From assembly GCA_964564015.1 (NCBI GenBank), contig CAZLZR010000008.1, positions 37,077 to 101,076 of the forward strand: a stretch of DNA of 64,000 bases. The letters are read 5' to 3'. The notes beneath the pieces are model-generated. The model had not been told where the DNA came from. It ran no database searches and saw only the letters and a list, made by a program, of their open reading frames with translations. Positions 18,011 to 27,519 of the stretch are shown one piece after another. The translations under genes were made by a program, and so were the position numbers. The stretch comes from Acetivibrio sp964564015 (GTDB taxonomy: Bacteria; Bacillota; Clostridia; Acetivibrionales; Acetivibrionaceae). Positions within the stretch are counted from its first letter, which is position 1. The number at the start of each line of letters is the position of its first letter.

Positions 18011-19249
18011 TTATTTATCTGTTATCAAAAGTCTTCTTATCATATCGAAGGCATTGAGCACAGTCATATTCCTTATCCTCTTCCTGCTGCCGGCGAGCTT
18101 TAATTCCTTGCAATGTGTCCCGGCTTTGTGTGCCAACGCGATATATACAAGCCCAACTGGTTTTTCTTCCGTGCCCCCGTCAGGTCCTGCAATTCCCGTA
18201 ACTGAAAGCCCCAAATCAGTTCCAGCCACTCTTCTGATGCCTTCCGCCATTTCTATGGCAGTATCTCTGCTTACTGCACCATATTTATCAAGAGTTTCCT
18301 GCTTCACCCCAAGGTTTTCAACTTTTGATTTGTTGCTATAGGTTACTACTGCCCGGTCAAAAACAGTTGAAATGCCCGGTATATCTGTAATTACCGAACT
18401 GACAAGCCCTCCGGTGCAGGACTCAGCAAAGGCAACGGACATCTTTTTGTCCAATAGCAGTTGTGCAGCCACTTCATATAATTCCTTGTCTTCAGTGCTA
18501 TACACCGAATCACCCAATATTTTTACAATTTCACCCTCTACAGAATTCAGATCATGCAAAGCCTTTTCTTCATCATTACTCTTGGTAGTAATTCTGACTG
18601 TAACCTCTCCTTCCTTTGCATAAGTAGCCACAGTAACATTACTCTGGTTATTGATGAGGTCAATTATCTTCTCTTCCAGTAAAGACTCCCCAACTCCAAA
18701 AACTCTTATGTATTTTGAAACGATTTTTTCCGGTGATTTTTCCTGCAAAAATGGAATTACTGTGTCATCAAGCATTGGCCTCATCTCTGATGGAGGTCCG
18801 GGAAGCATTGCAATCAGTTTGTTTTCCTTTTCTATAATACATCCGGGAGCCGTGCCATTGTTATTTTTTATTATTATTGAATCTTCAGGCAAATAAGCCT
18901 GCTTTATGTTGTTCTTCACTAAGGGGCGGTTTATTCTCTTAAAATATTCTTCTATCTTGTTAAGGCTCTCCTCATGTAGTATGAGCTTCTTTCCCATTAA
19001 TTCCGCAACAGTTTCCTTTGTCAGATCATCCTGTGTCGGACCTAAACCTCCTGTCATAATCACAATATCCGACCGGTTCAAAGCCAATTCAAGAGAAGCT
19101 TTGAGCCTTAAGGGGTTATCACCTACAACACTGTGATAATAGACATTTACACCAATACTATTCAGTTTCTGCGATATGTACTGGGCATTTGTATTAGCAA
19201 TCTGCCCCATCAAAAGTTCAGTTCCTACGGCTAAAATTTCTGCATTCAT
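18011..19249 (-). CDS. cinA: CinA-like protein (NMN amidohydrolase / competence-damage family)
   Basis: Two domains: an N-terminal MoCF-like domain (about 1-170; GTELLMGQIANTN, MTGGLGPTQDD, AMLPGPPSEM) and a C-terminal CinA amidohydrolase domain (about 250-412; FAESCTGGLVSSVITDIPG, SVTGIAGPDGG). The family deamidates NMN or hydrolyses ADP-ribose and is often co-transcribed with recA in Gram-positives, as the order cinA-murJ-recA suggests here. Length 412. Start follows AGGAG. Confidence 0.95.
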   Translation of the reverse strand: MNAEILAVGTELLMGQIANTNAQYISQKLNSIGVNVYYHSVVGDNPLRLKASLELALNRSDIVIMTGGLGPTQDDLTKETVAELMGKKLILHEESLNKIEEYFKRINRPLVKNNIKQAYLPEDSIIIKNNNGTAPGCIIEKENKLIAMLPGPPSEMRPMLDDTVIPFLQEKSPEKIVSKYIRVFGVGESLLEEKIIDLINNQSNVTVATYAKEGEVTVRITTKSNDEEKALHDLNSVEGEIVKILGDSVYSTEDKELYEVAAQLLLDKKMSVAFAESCTGGLVSSVITDIPGISTVFDRAVVTYSNKSKVENLGVKQETLDKYGAVSRDTAIEMAEGIRRVAGTDLGLSVTGIAGPDGGTEEKPVGLVYIALAHKAGTHCKELKLAGSRKRIRNMTVLNAFDMIRRLLITDK

Positions 19250-19360
19250 ATCAATTCTCCTATTTTATAAAATTTGTTATCACAATGGCAGTAAAATCCC
19301 CAGTGATTTCTTAAATTATTTAGTGCTTTAACATTACCAATTTAAGATCTTTCATAATGT

Positions 19361-19457
19361 CAAGGTTGTGTGTCCGATCAGTGTAACGCAGCGGAATAAC
19401 CATGCTGCGAAACTTAAGTTTCTGAAATATTTTTCTGCACATTTATTACATACACCC
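19361..19457 (-). mobile_element. Decayed R1 element, copy 2
   Basis: On the minus strand this reads like the left half of the R1 family: GGGTGTATGTAATAAATG, then the AGAAAC..AAGTTTCGCAGC box and a diverged GC-rich core. The right half is missing. It occupies the gap between divergent cinA and ldh, upstream of the ldh promoter. Confidence 0.7.
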
Positions 19458-19564
19458 TTTGTGAGGTACTGCTTTTACCTCTTAATCTCTATAGTATATC
19501 AATTTTATGGCTAAAATAAAAGTTCCGTTTGTATAATTTGGTGTAAAAAGTATATACAATTTGT

Positions 19565-19593
19565 TTTACATTTCACGTTATGAGGTATATTAT
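19565..19593 (+). promoter_or_regulatory. Sigma-A-type promoter of ldh
   Basis: TTTACA (19565-19570) and TATTAT (19588-19593) stand 17 bp apart, about 70 bases upstream of the ldh start. A Rex operator was not recognised. Confidence 0.5.
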
Positions 19594-19662
19594 TATAATT
19601 GGTAGATTAGCATATATAACAATAATTTACTTGTAACTAATGATAAGAGGAGGATGATAATT

Positions 19663-20613
19663 ATGGAAGATAAAATAATCAAAAAAATAACTGTAATCGG
19701 AGCAGGTTTCGTCGGTTCAACAACCGCTTACACATTGATGGTCAGCGGTCTTGTATCCGAAATTGTATTAATAGATTTGAATAAGGACAAGGCTGAAGGC
19801 GAAGTAATGGATATGAATCACGGAATGCCGTTTGTCAAACCTGTCAAAATATATAATGGTGAATATAGTGACTGTAAAGGTTCCGATATAGTTGTCATTA
19901 CTGCCGGTGCCAATCAGAAAGAAGGAGAAACGCGTATTGACCTTGTCAAAAAAAATACCGCAATATTTAAGGGTATTATCGGTGAAGTTGTAAAATATAA
20001 CAAAGACTGCATCCTTCTGGTAGTTACCAATCCCGTTGACATACTTACATATGTTACATACAAGATTTCAGGGTTTCCAAAAAACAAGGTTATCGGTTCG
20101 GGTACGGTTCTTGACAGTGCAAGATTCAGATACCTCATTGGGGATCATACAGGAATTGACCCAAGAAATGTGCATGCCTACATATTAGGTGAGCATGGAG
20201 ATACCGAAGTAGCCACCTGGAGCCTTGCCAATATTGCAGGTATTCCTATGAACAAGTACTGCGAAGACTGTCATGGTTGTAAAGAAAGCCTTTCCATGAA
20301 CGAAATATATGAAAGTGTAAAAAACGCAGCTTACGAAATCATCAAGAAAAAGGGAGCCACTTATTATGCAGTTGCATTGGCAGTGCGAAGAATTGTTGAG
20401 GCTATTGTCAGGGATGAAAATTCCATCCTGACTGTATCAAGCCTTTTAGACAATCAATATGGTCTTGATGATGTGTGTCTGAGTGTACCTACAGTAGTAA
20501 ACAGGAATGGAATTGAAAGAATACTTAATGTAAATTTAAGCGATGAAGAAAATGAATTGCTCAAGAAGTCCGGAGAATCACTAAGAAGCATCATTAAAAC
20601 CCTTGACCTTTAA
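19663..20613 (+). CDS. ldh: L-lactate dehydrogenase
   Basis: NAD-dependent reduction of pyruvate to lactate, a fermentation end step. The 316-residue product has the Rossmann motif GAGFVGSTTA, the substrate-loop region AGANQKEGETRIDLV, VTNPVDILTY, and the catalytic His in GEHGDTE. Arg after the loop and GSGTVLDSARFR fit lactate, not malate, dehydrogenase. The ATG at 19663 is chosen because AGAGGAGG ends right before the upstream ATG at 19654, which leaves nine bases to this one. Monocistronic: own promoter and own terminator. Confidence 0.94.
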   Translation: MEDKIIKKITVIGAGFVGSTTAYTLMVSGLVSEIVLIDLNKDKAEGEVMDMNHGMPFVKPVKIYNGEYSDCKGSDIVVITAGANQKEGETRIDLVKKNTAIFKGIIGEVVKYNKDCILLVVTNPVDILTYVTYKISGFPKNKVIGSGTVLDSARFRYLIGDHTGIDPRNVHAYILGEHGDTEVATWSLANIAGIPMNKYCEDCHGCKESLSMNEIYESVKNAAYEIIKKKGATYYAVALAVRRIVEAIVRDENSILTVSSLLDNQYGLDDVCLSVPTVVNRNGIERILNVNLSDEENELLKKSGESLRSIIKTLDL

Positions 20614-20689
20614 TCTTGAACTATGACCCTCAGGAATAACAAAAAAACTATTCCAGTCAATATAATGGAATAATTCGTTATTGATTTGT

Positions 20690-20744
20690 AGGCTGATTAA
20701 TTTATAATTCAAGGTAAGGATATTCAAAATAATCAGCCTTTTTC
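20690..20744 (+). terminator. Terminator of ldh
   Basis: Perfect 10-bp stem (20690-20699 with 20730-20739) around a 30-base AT loop, ending in a T tract. Confidence 0.75.
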
Positions 20745-20790
20745 CTGAGATTGTACCTAATGGAAAATTACTAAAAGATATAGTGTAAAC

Positions 20791-20830
20791 CATAAAGTGA
20801 TTTAACAAAACTTGATCTATTCACTTTATG
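20791..20830 (+). promoter_or_regulatory. Inverted repeat upstream of the MoxR gene
   Basis: A perfect 10-bp inverted repeat, CATAAAGTGA / TCACTTTATG, with a 20-base spacer ends 36 bases before the MoxR start. It could be a leader hairpin or a repressor site. No T run follows. Confidence 0.35.
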
Positions 20831-20865
20831 AAAATTTCGCAGACATATAATAAGGGGGGTAGGTT

Positions 20866-21822
20866 ATGAACGATTCAGTAATGCTGCTGAAAAAAATCGT
20901 AGATAATATTGAAAATGTTATTATAGGAAAGAAAAATGCTATTGAATTAATACTATTGTCACTTATTTGTGATGGACATGTTCTGATAGAAGATGTTCCC
21001 GGTGTCGGCAAAACTACTCTTGTATCGTCACTTTCCAAGTCAATAGATGCTTCTTTTAAGAGAATTCAATTTACACCTGACATTTTGCCGTCGGATATTA
21101 CCGGATTTACTATGTACAACCAGAAGGAAGGAAAGTTTGAGTTTCATCCCGGCAGCATTATGAGCAATATGATACTTGCGGACGAGATAAACAGAACTTC
21201 TCCAAAGACACAGGCAAGCCTGCTTGAAGTCATGGAAGAAAAACAGGTCACAGTTGACGGCGAAACCTATTATGTACCTAGACCCTTTATGGTTCTTGCA
21301 ACCCAAAACCCTGTTGAATACCTTGGAACCTATCCACTACCTGAGGCTCAACTGGACAGGTTTTTTATGAAGGTATCCATAGGTTATCCGTCAAAGGAAG
21401 AAGAAAGTCTGATTTTATCCAGGTTTCAGCAGACTAATCCAGTTTGTACTTTAAAGTCTGTTGCCACCGGTGAAGATATACTTTCAATACAGGACAAAGT
21501 AAAACAGGTCTTTGTGGACAGGACAATAAATGATTATATAGTGGAGATAGTGGCAAAGACAAGATCTCACTCGGATATCAACCTCGGAGCAAGTCCTAGA
21601 GGTTCTCTCTCACTGTTTCGAGCTTCACAAGCCTGGGCCTTTTACAACGGGAGAGATTTTGTTCTGCCCGAAGATGTAAAGTACATGGCTGTTCCTGTGC
21701 TATCCCATAGAATTGTATTAAAACAGGAAGCCAGACTTAAAAAGATTTCTGGTGAAGAAATTGTCAGGTCAATTCTTCAATCAGTTAAACTGTCCGTGGT
21801 GGAAAATTATGAAAAAAAATAA
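20866..21822 (+). CDS. MoxR-family AAA+ ATPase
   Basis: A chaperone-like AAA+ protein that usually acts with a DUF58 partner. Walker A DVPGVGKT is at 43-50, the Walker B region is ILADEINR, NPVEYLGTYPLPEAQLDRF is the typical MoxR sensor region, and ASPRGSLSL lies in the C-terminal lid. Length 318. It is the first gene of a three-gene operon and overlaps the DUF58 gene by 14 bases. Strong AAGGGGGG ribosome site. Confidence 0.93.
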   Translation: MNDSVMLLKKIVDNIENVIIGKKNAIELILLSLICDGHVLIEDVPGVGKTTLVSSLSKSIDASFKRIQFTPDILPSDITGFTMYNQKEGKFEFHPGSIMSNMILADEINRTSPKTQASLLEVMEEKQVTVDGETYYVPRPFMVLATQNPVEYLGTYPLPEAQLDRFFMKVSIGYPSKEEESLILSRFQQTNPVCTLKSVATGEDILSIQDKVKQVFVDRTINDYIVEIVAKTRSHSDINLGASPRGSLSLFRASQAWAFYNGRDFVLPEDVKYMAVPVLSHRIVLKQEARLKKISGEEIVRSILQSVKLSVVENYEKK

Positions 21823-23011
21823 AATTTTATTTGCTTCACTATTTGTTTTATCTTTGATATTTATATATTTCTATGGGGGCAAAATTCCTTACATGCTTTT
21901 TTATGTCATTGTTCTGCTCCCTGTTATTTCTGTTGCCTTAACACTTATTGCCTACGCAAGGTTTAAATTTGTTGAAGAAATTGACAAACGTTTGATTGTG
22001 AAAAATGATACGATAAACTATAAATTCAGCATCTATAACAATGATTTATTTCTCTATCCCTATATCAGCATTAATTTTTACGGTTCTGACACCTTGTTTT
22101 CCAAACAATTCCAGACCAAAAGTTTTTCGTTGCTTCCACTAAAGAAAAAGACCTACTCATTTGATCTGACTTGCAAATACCGCGGTGACTACATGGTTGG
22201 TGTCAAAACAATTGAGTTTGAAGATTACCTTGGAATTTTCAAAATAACCTACAAACCTGAAATAACCAAGATTATAACGGTTAATCCACAGTTGGTAAAA
22301 CTTGATAGCCTCTATATAAAAACTAACTATTTATCAGAATCACATTCCTTATTGAATAATCAATATGAGGATATTACTACTATTTCAGACACCAGAAAGT
22401 ACGCCTATGGCGACAGCTTAAAAAAAATACACTGGAAATTATCCGCAAAGATGAATGACCTCATGGTAAAAAACTTTGAGGGCACTTCAAAAACTAACTG
22501 TGTTCTTATATTGGATCTCAGGAAAAACAATTACAGTAATGAGCAAAACCTGATGCTTGAGGACAAGTTAATCGAAACCACAGTTGCTATCGTCTACTAT
22601 TGCCTTTGCAACTGGATTCCCATTAACTTGATTTATCATTACAAAGGTTTTACCGATATTGAAGCAAAAAATACAATGGAATTTAAAAAAATTTATGATG
22701 CTCTCGCAAAAGTACGCTTTGATCAGGACATTGATCTTAAGTATGTTTTAAGTATTTATACCCGGGACAATATGAAAAAGACAGATCTTCTGATATTTAC
22801 ATCCAACCTTGACTATGACCTGTACGATGAGATATACAAGGCAAAAGCATTAGGTTATGATGTAAATCTCATTTACGTTTCGCCAGAACACATAACCGGG
22901 GTTTGTGACAGTTCCGTTAACGACATCTTGCGGGATTTACCGGAAATAGGTATTACGCCTTACAGAGTTAATGTTGATGATGATATAAAGTTGATTTTTG
23001 AACATGAATAA
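21809..23011 (+). CDS. DUF58-domain membrane protein
   Basis: About 400 residues. Two N-terminal membrane helices (about 4-50) precede a beta-rich extracytoplasmic or cytoplasmic domain and the DUF58 core, marked by TRKYAYGDSLKKIHWKLSA and VKNFEG. The C-terminal part resembles a vWA fold (VLILDLRKNNYS). Translational coupling with the MoxR gene is likely: the ATG at 21809 lies inside the end of that gene. The family works with MoxR ATPases and transglutaminase-like membrane proteins, exactly the gene order here. Biochemical role unknown. Confidence 0.88.
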   Translation: MKKNKILFASLFVLSLIFIYFYGGKIPYMLFYVIVLLPVISVALTLIAYARFKFVEEIDKRLIVKNDTINYKFSIYNNDLFLYPYISINFYGSDTLFSKQFQTKSFSLLPLKKKTYSFDLTCKYRGDYMVGVKTIEFEDYLGIFKITYKPEITKIITVNPQLVKLDSLYIKTNYLSESHSLLNNQYEDITTISDTRKYAYGDSLKKIHWKLSAKMNDLMVKNFEGTSKTNCVLILDLRKNNYSNEQNLMLEDKLIETTVAIVYYCLCNWIPINLIYHYKGFTDIEAKNTMEFKKIYDALAKVRFDQDIDLKYVLSIYTRDNMKKTDLLIFTSNLDYDLYDEIYKAKALGYDVNLIYVSPEHITGVCDSSVNDILRDLPEIGITPYRVNVDDDIKLIFEHE

Positions 23012-23028
23012 GACCTGCCACAGCTTAA

Positions 23029-23138
23029 AGCATTTAATAAATATGAAGAAAACATTCCAGAAACTAAAGTATCGCAGCCTGGTCGTTCCGCTGCGCGGCA
23101 CTGCTCGGCCATGCAACCTGGTCTAGAGCCTGTAAATA
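23029..23138 (+). mobile_element. Truncated R1 element, copy 3
   Basis: The left half of the R1 family from GCAT.TAATAAAT through the CAGCCTGGTCGTTCCGCTGC core to GAGCCTGTAAATA, where similarity stops. It lies in the 245-bp gap between the DUF58 and transglutaminase genes, which would otherwise be a tight operon. Confidence 0.75.
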
Positions 23139-23255
23139 AAGTAGATATTAAGCTTACAGGAAACAGTAAACCTATATTTCCCAAAAAGTTTGTTAAGAGC
23201 TAATTTTTTTAGAAGAATTGTAACCAATAAATTATGTGAGGTGACTCAAATTACA

Positions 23256-25937
23256 ATGTTTGCAAAAAAACTTTTAGACTTTATTTCAAAACTTTTCCTC
23301 ATGCTGCTTATGAGTTTTAGTTTTGTTTATCCACTTACAACTACTCTTTCTTTTAAATACAGCCCGCTTCAGGTTTCAGTAATAATACTTGTACTACTTG
23401 TGCTCATGTCTGTGCTGCTTATAAACAGAATAATGGCCAGAATAACGTTAATTACAGTTATTTCATGCAGTATTATTTTTGTGGTATATTCTTTTATCAG
23501 CGGACTTATTTTTCATTATACAAAGCCATTTATCTGGTTATATAATTATATCCAGAGTACTGAAGCTGCTAATGAATCATTTGCATTAGGATATACACTG
23601 GCTTTGAGTATTATCTTTTCATTGATCGTGTATATTTTTACAGTCAGGAAATTCAACTTTTATGTCATATTTTTTGTTGGGCTTTCTATATTCTGCTCCC
23701 AATGGATACTCAACTATTTTGCTCCTGATGCCTATATTTCATTTTATACATTTGTAGTTTCTGTTATAGTCTATTATTTCCTGCATATATATAATAAAAA
23801 GTCCGCACAGCAATCCAACGATTTTGCAAACTTAGCCAGCTTTATAATGCTCGCTGTACCGGTATCTTTAGTTGTCCTTTTACTTACATCAGTCATTCCT
23901 GTCAGTCAAAGACCAATTGAATGGAAATGGCTTGATGAAAAGATAAACTATGCCTTTGGTTATTATACAAACAACAACGGAAAGTTTATGGGGACAGATT
24001 ATTTTTCAATATCGTCGGCAGGCTTTGGAGGCAGTGACAATCGCCTGGGTGGAGATATAGCCCCGGACGATTCACTGGTATTGAAAGTAAATTCACCAAA
24101 GGTAATATACTTAAAAGGCCGTTCCTGTGATCAATATACCGGGAATTCATGGGTAAACACTACAATCTCCTACTCAGAACTTGATGATCCTGATAACAGG
24201 ACACATTTTGACACTTATGAACTAGAGCATGGTCGTTACTTTCTTATAAACAAATACCAGGCTCAATCAGATTCATATTCGGATTCTCCAAGCACTAAGC
24301 CAGACAACTCACCTATAGCGAAGAATTTCCTTAATATGCCAATCAACAATACAAGTGTCTCCTATAATGACATTACTACAAATTCACTTTTTATTCCACT
24401 CAAGTCCTACAATTTCAAATTCTCAAATATCGATAACAGTGATGTATTTGTCAATCCTGAAGGTGTTTTACTTTCACGCAAATCTTTAGGCAAAGGCTTC
24501 AATTACTCTTTTGACACATATAATATAAATTATGGCAATAAAGATTTTGAAAAGCTTATGAGTGTAAGCACAAGGTATATATACGATGAATATTTAGAGT
24601 TAAGTATTTCTAAAGTCACTGCAAGCATAAATAATAGTTTGAGAAGTACCGTTGAATACCACAATTTTGAAAACGAGGGATATTTTTGGAGCGATATATA
24701 TGAACTGGAATTACGTAAAATAATGCTTGAGTCTCCAACTATTGAGGCCATGAGGATAAGCCTTGGAGATTATCTTGTTAATTACTTTTCATCAATGCTC
24801 AATATGTCTGATGAAGAAAAGCTAAATTTTGAAAACATCCTCGTTGACCAATGTCTCGATTATATTGAAATGCAGCATATTTACGAAAATTCCCAAAACC
24901 TGTTTGAAAGAATATTAACCCTGAAACAATTAGCAGACAACTCCAGAACAATCTATGCCAAGTATCTTAATATTCCTCAAACTGTGCCTGACAGAGTAAG
25001 GGATCTCGCAGTTTCAATAACTAAAAATGAGCACAGTAGCTATGATAAAGTAAAAGCGATAGAGCAATATCTTTCAAAAAACTACAAATATACTTATACC
25101 CCAGGCAATCCGCCTGAAAACAGTGATTTTGTGGACTATTTCCTTTTTGAGCACAAAGAAGGGTACTGCACATATTATGCATCAGCCATGTCAATTCTTA
25201 CAAGGTGCATAGGAATACCTTCAAGATATGCAGAAGGCTATGTCCTTCCTTCCAAACCAGTAAAAGGTGATCTTTACGAGGTAACAAACGAACAGGCTCA
25301 CGCCTGGGTTGAGGTATATTTTGAAGGTATCGGCTGGATACAGTTTGAACCAACCTCCTCTTTCAGTGGCAATCTTTATCAACAAACAGGATTCAGTCAA
25401 AACATTCGAACACCACAATCCTCCGATTATAATACACAACTCAGAACCGGCAGTCCCGTAAATAATGGCAACTTTCCAAAACAGCAAACAAACAATACTA
25501 AAATCGATTACAACAAGCTCATAATAATTATTTTGTCTATTCTTTTGGTAATATTTGTTTTATTTCTGATAATATTAGCTAATATTATCAGAAGGAAAAA
25601 AGTACTTTTCAACATTACCAAGCTGCCGCCAAGAGAAGGCGTACTTGAATTATACAGCTACTATATGAAGCATTTTATGTACCAGAAAGCAGATTTTTCA
25701 GGCGGTGAAACACCTATGGAACACGCAAAAAGGCTTGATAGTATAGGAAGGTTCTTCCCGCATAAACTGCAGGAAATAGCCAAAATATTTGTTGATGCAA
25801 GATACAGTCAAAAGGAGATTTCGCAAAGTGATTTTAATAAGGTTTTAAGCTTTTACCAGCCGGTGCTGAAAGCTTCAAAAGATAATCTAGGAATAGTCAG
25901 GTATACTTTATTCATGTATATATTATTCAAGTTGTAG
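23256..25937 (+). CDS. Transglutaminase-like membrane protein (TgpA family)
   Basis: An 893-residue protein. N-terminal cluster of membrane helices (about 1-230), a long extracytoplasmic region, a transglutaminase core with C638 (EGYCTYYAS), H682 (QAHAWVEV) and an acidic residue at 698 (FEPTS), one more membrane helix near 785-810 and a DUF4129-like C-terminal tail. Glu in place of the usual Asp of the triad is a conservative change. The ATG at 23256 is preferred over the upstream frame start because GTGAGGTGA precedes it. It completes the MoxR-DUF58-TgpA set. Target substrate unknown. Confidence 0.9.
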   Translation: MFAKKLLDFISKLFLMLLMSFSFVYPLTTTLSFKYSPLQVSVIILVLLVLMSVLLINRIMARITLITVISCSIIFVVYSFISGLIFHYTKPFIWLYNYIQSTEAANESFALGYTLALSIIFSLIVYIFTVRKFNFYVIFFVGLSIFCSQWILNYFAPDAYISFYTFVVSVIVYYFLHIYNKKSAQQSNDFANLASFIMLAVPVSLVVLLLTSVIPVSQRPIEWKWLDEKINYAFGYYTNNNGKFMGTDYFSISSAGFGGSDNRLGGDIAPDDSLVLKVNSPKVIYLKGRSCDQYTGNSWVNTTISYSELDDPDNRTHFDTYELEHGRYFLINKYQAQSDSYSDSPSTKPDNSPIAKNFLNMPINNTSVSYNDITTNSLFIPLKSYNFKFSNIDNSDVFVNPEGVLLSRKSLGKGFNYSFDTYNINYGNKDFEKLMSVSTRYIYDEYLELSISKVTASINNSLRSTVEYHNFENEGYFWSDIYELELRKIMLESPTIEAMRISLGDYLVNYFSSMLNMSDEEKLNFENILVDQCLDYIEMQHIYENSQNLFERILTLKQLADNSRTIYAKYLNIPQTVPDRVRDLAVSITKNEHSSYDKVKAIEQYLSKNYKYTYTPGNPPENSDFVDYFLFEHKEGYCTYYASAMSILTRCIGIPSRYAEGYVLPSKPVKGDLYEVTNEQAHAWVEVYFEGIGWIQFEPTSSFSGNLYQQTGFSQNIRTPQSSDYNTQLRTGSPVNNGNFPKQQTNNTKIDYNKLIIIILSILLVIFVLFLIILANIIRRKKVLFNITKLPPREGVLELYSYYMKHFMYQKADFSGGETPMEHAKRLDSIGRFFPHKLQEIAKIFVDARYSQKEISQSDFNKVLSFYQPVLKASKDNLGIVRYTLFMYILFKL

Positions 25938-25942
25938 CAGTG

Positions 25943-25980
25943 CTAAAAAAGCATCCATTAATTAATGGATGCTTTTTTAG
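25943..25980. terminator. Perfect-palindrome bidirectional terminator
   Basis: A 38-bp perfect palindrome with A and T runs at its outer ends, six bases past the transglutaminase stop. It can end both the plus-strand operon and the glyA transcript arriving from the other side. Confidence 0.85.
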
Positions 25981-26126
25981 CTTTATGTTATTTACTCACT
26001 TTCCCACGGTATTTATGGGTTCTTTGCTGCTAAAGCAGCATCGCTCTCCACGGTCAAAAAGTACACTTCTAGACCGCGTTGAGCAACCAGAGATTAAAAA
26101 TACAATAAATAGGAAACTTAAGTTAT

Positions 26127-27365
26127 TTATCTGTACAACGGGTACTTATCACACAATACCTTAACTCTGTCAACAATAGCTTTCTTGGAGTTTTCAAAAT
26201 CAGTTATTGTAAGATTTATAAGCTCCGCAATTTCCAACATGTCATTTTCCTTCATTCCCCTTGCAGTAACCGCCGGTGTTCCGATTCTGACACCGCTTGT
26301 AATAAACGGACTTTGAGTATCAAAAGGAATACCGTTCTTATTTACTGTAATATTAACTTCATCAAGCATAAACTGAGCTTCCTTGCCGGTAACTCCCTTG
26401 TTTCGCAAATCCAGAAGCATCAGATGGTTGTCCGTACCCCCGGAAACAATATTTAAGCCCTTTTCAACCATAGCATTTGCCAGCACACTGGCATTCTTAA
26501 CTATCTGGCTTTGATATTGCTTAAACTCATCCGACATAACTTCTTTAAAGCTAACAGCCTTTGCCGCAATTACATGCATAAGGGGACCGCCTTGAATACC
26601 CGGAAAAACTGCTTTATCAACAGCTTTTGCAAACTCGTTGCTGCACATGATCATACCACCTCTAGGACCTCTTAAAGTCTTATGAGTTGTGGTAGTGACA
26701 AAATGAGCATAAGGTACAGGACTTGGATGAAGTCCTGCTGCAACAAGACCAGCTATATGCGCTATGTCTACCATCAGATATGCTCCAACCTCATCTGCAA
26801 TCTCTCTGAACGCCTTAAAGTCCAAGGTTCTAGGATACGCGCTTGCTCCGGCAATTATCATTTTGGGTTTACACTCTTTAGCAATTTTCCTTACTTCTTC
26901 ATAATCAATTCTGAATGTATCTTTATTTACACCATAAGATACAATATTAAAATACTTACCGGACATGTTTACAGGGCTTCCATGACTCAAATGGCCTCCA
27001 TGTGCAAGATCCATACCAAGTACTGTATCACCGGGATTTAATACCGCAAAGAAAACTGCCATATTAGCCTGAGCACCGGAATGTGGCTGAACATTTACGT
27101 GTTCGACACCAAAAATCTTTTTGGCTCTTTCGATAGCAAGGTTCTCAACAACATCAACGAATTCGCATCCTCCATAATATCTCTTTCCCGGATATCCTTC
27201 AGCATACTTATTAGTCAATGGTGTTCCCATCGCTTCCATAACAGCATCACTTACAAAATTTTCCGAAGCTATCAACTCAATTTTATTTCTTTGACGGTTG
27301 ACCTCATCCTCTATCGCACCTGCAACTTCGGGATCGAATTTCAAAACTTCCTTTAAACTATACAT
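26127..27365 (-). CDS. glyA: Serine hydroxymethyltransferase
   Basis: PLP enzyme that interconverts serine and glycine with tetrahydrofolate and supplies one-carbon units. Length 412. KIELIASENFVS near residue 30, YAEGYPGKRYYGG, and the PLP lysine in TTTTHKTLRGPRGG are all present. Start ATG after AGGAGG. Monocistronic, converging on the transglutaminase operon. Confidence 0.97.
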   Translation of the reverse strand: MYSLKEVLKFDPEVAGAIEDEVNRQRNKIELIASENFVSDAVMEAMGTPLTNKYAEGYPGKRYYGGCEFVDVVENLAIERAKKIFGVEHVNVQPHSGAQANMAVFFAVLNPGDTVLGMDLAHGGHLSHGSPVNMSGKYFNIVSYGVNKDTFRIDYEEVRKIAKECKPKMIIAGASAYPRTLDFKAFREIADEVGAYLMVDIAHIAGLVAAGLHPSPVPYAHFVTTTTHKTLRGPRGGMIMCSNEFAKAVDKAVFPGIQGGPLMHVIAAKAVSFKEVMSDEFKQYQSQIVKNASVLANAMVEKGLNIVSGGTDNHLMLLDLRNKGVTGKEAQFMLDEVNITVNKNGIPFDTQSPFITSGVRIGTPAVTARGMKENDMLEIAELINLTITDFENSKKAIVDRVKVLCDKYPLYR

Positions 27366-27433
27366 GAAAAAACCTCCTATTTATATTAAGCAATTAATAG
27401 TATCCAAGTACTGATTAACAAAAATCATAGGAT

Positions 27434-27484
27434 GTGCATTTTGAACATAATTCATTTCTAGAAATGAATTATGTTCAAAAGCAC
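27434..27484. repeat. AT-rich hairpin repeat, family R2, copy 1 (42-bp perfect palindrome)
   Basis: Positions 27439-27480 form a perfect 42-bp palindrome. GTGC and GCAC extend the stem past a bulged A. The sequence TGCATTTT.AACAT .. ATGTT.AAAAGCACTAG recurs at 35151 and, more loosely, at 55571. It lies 35 bases past the stop of the polymerase gene and upstream of glyA. Confidence 0.7.
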
Positions 27485-27519
27485 TAGTCCAATATTAGGA
27501 TTATAATAATAAATAAAAC

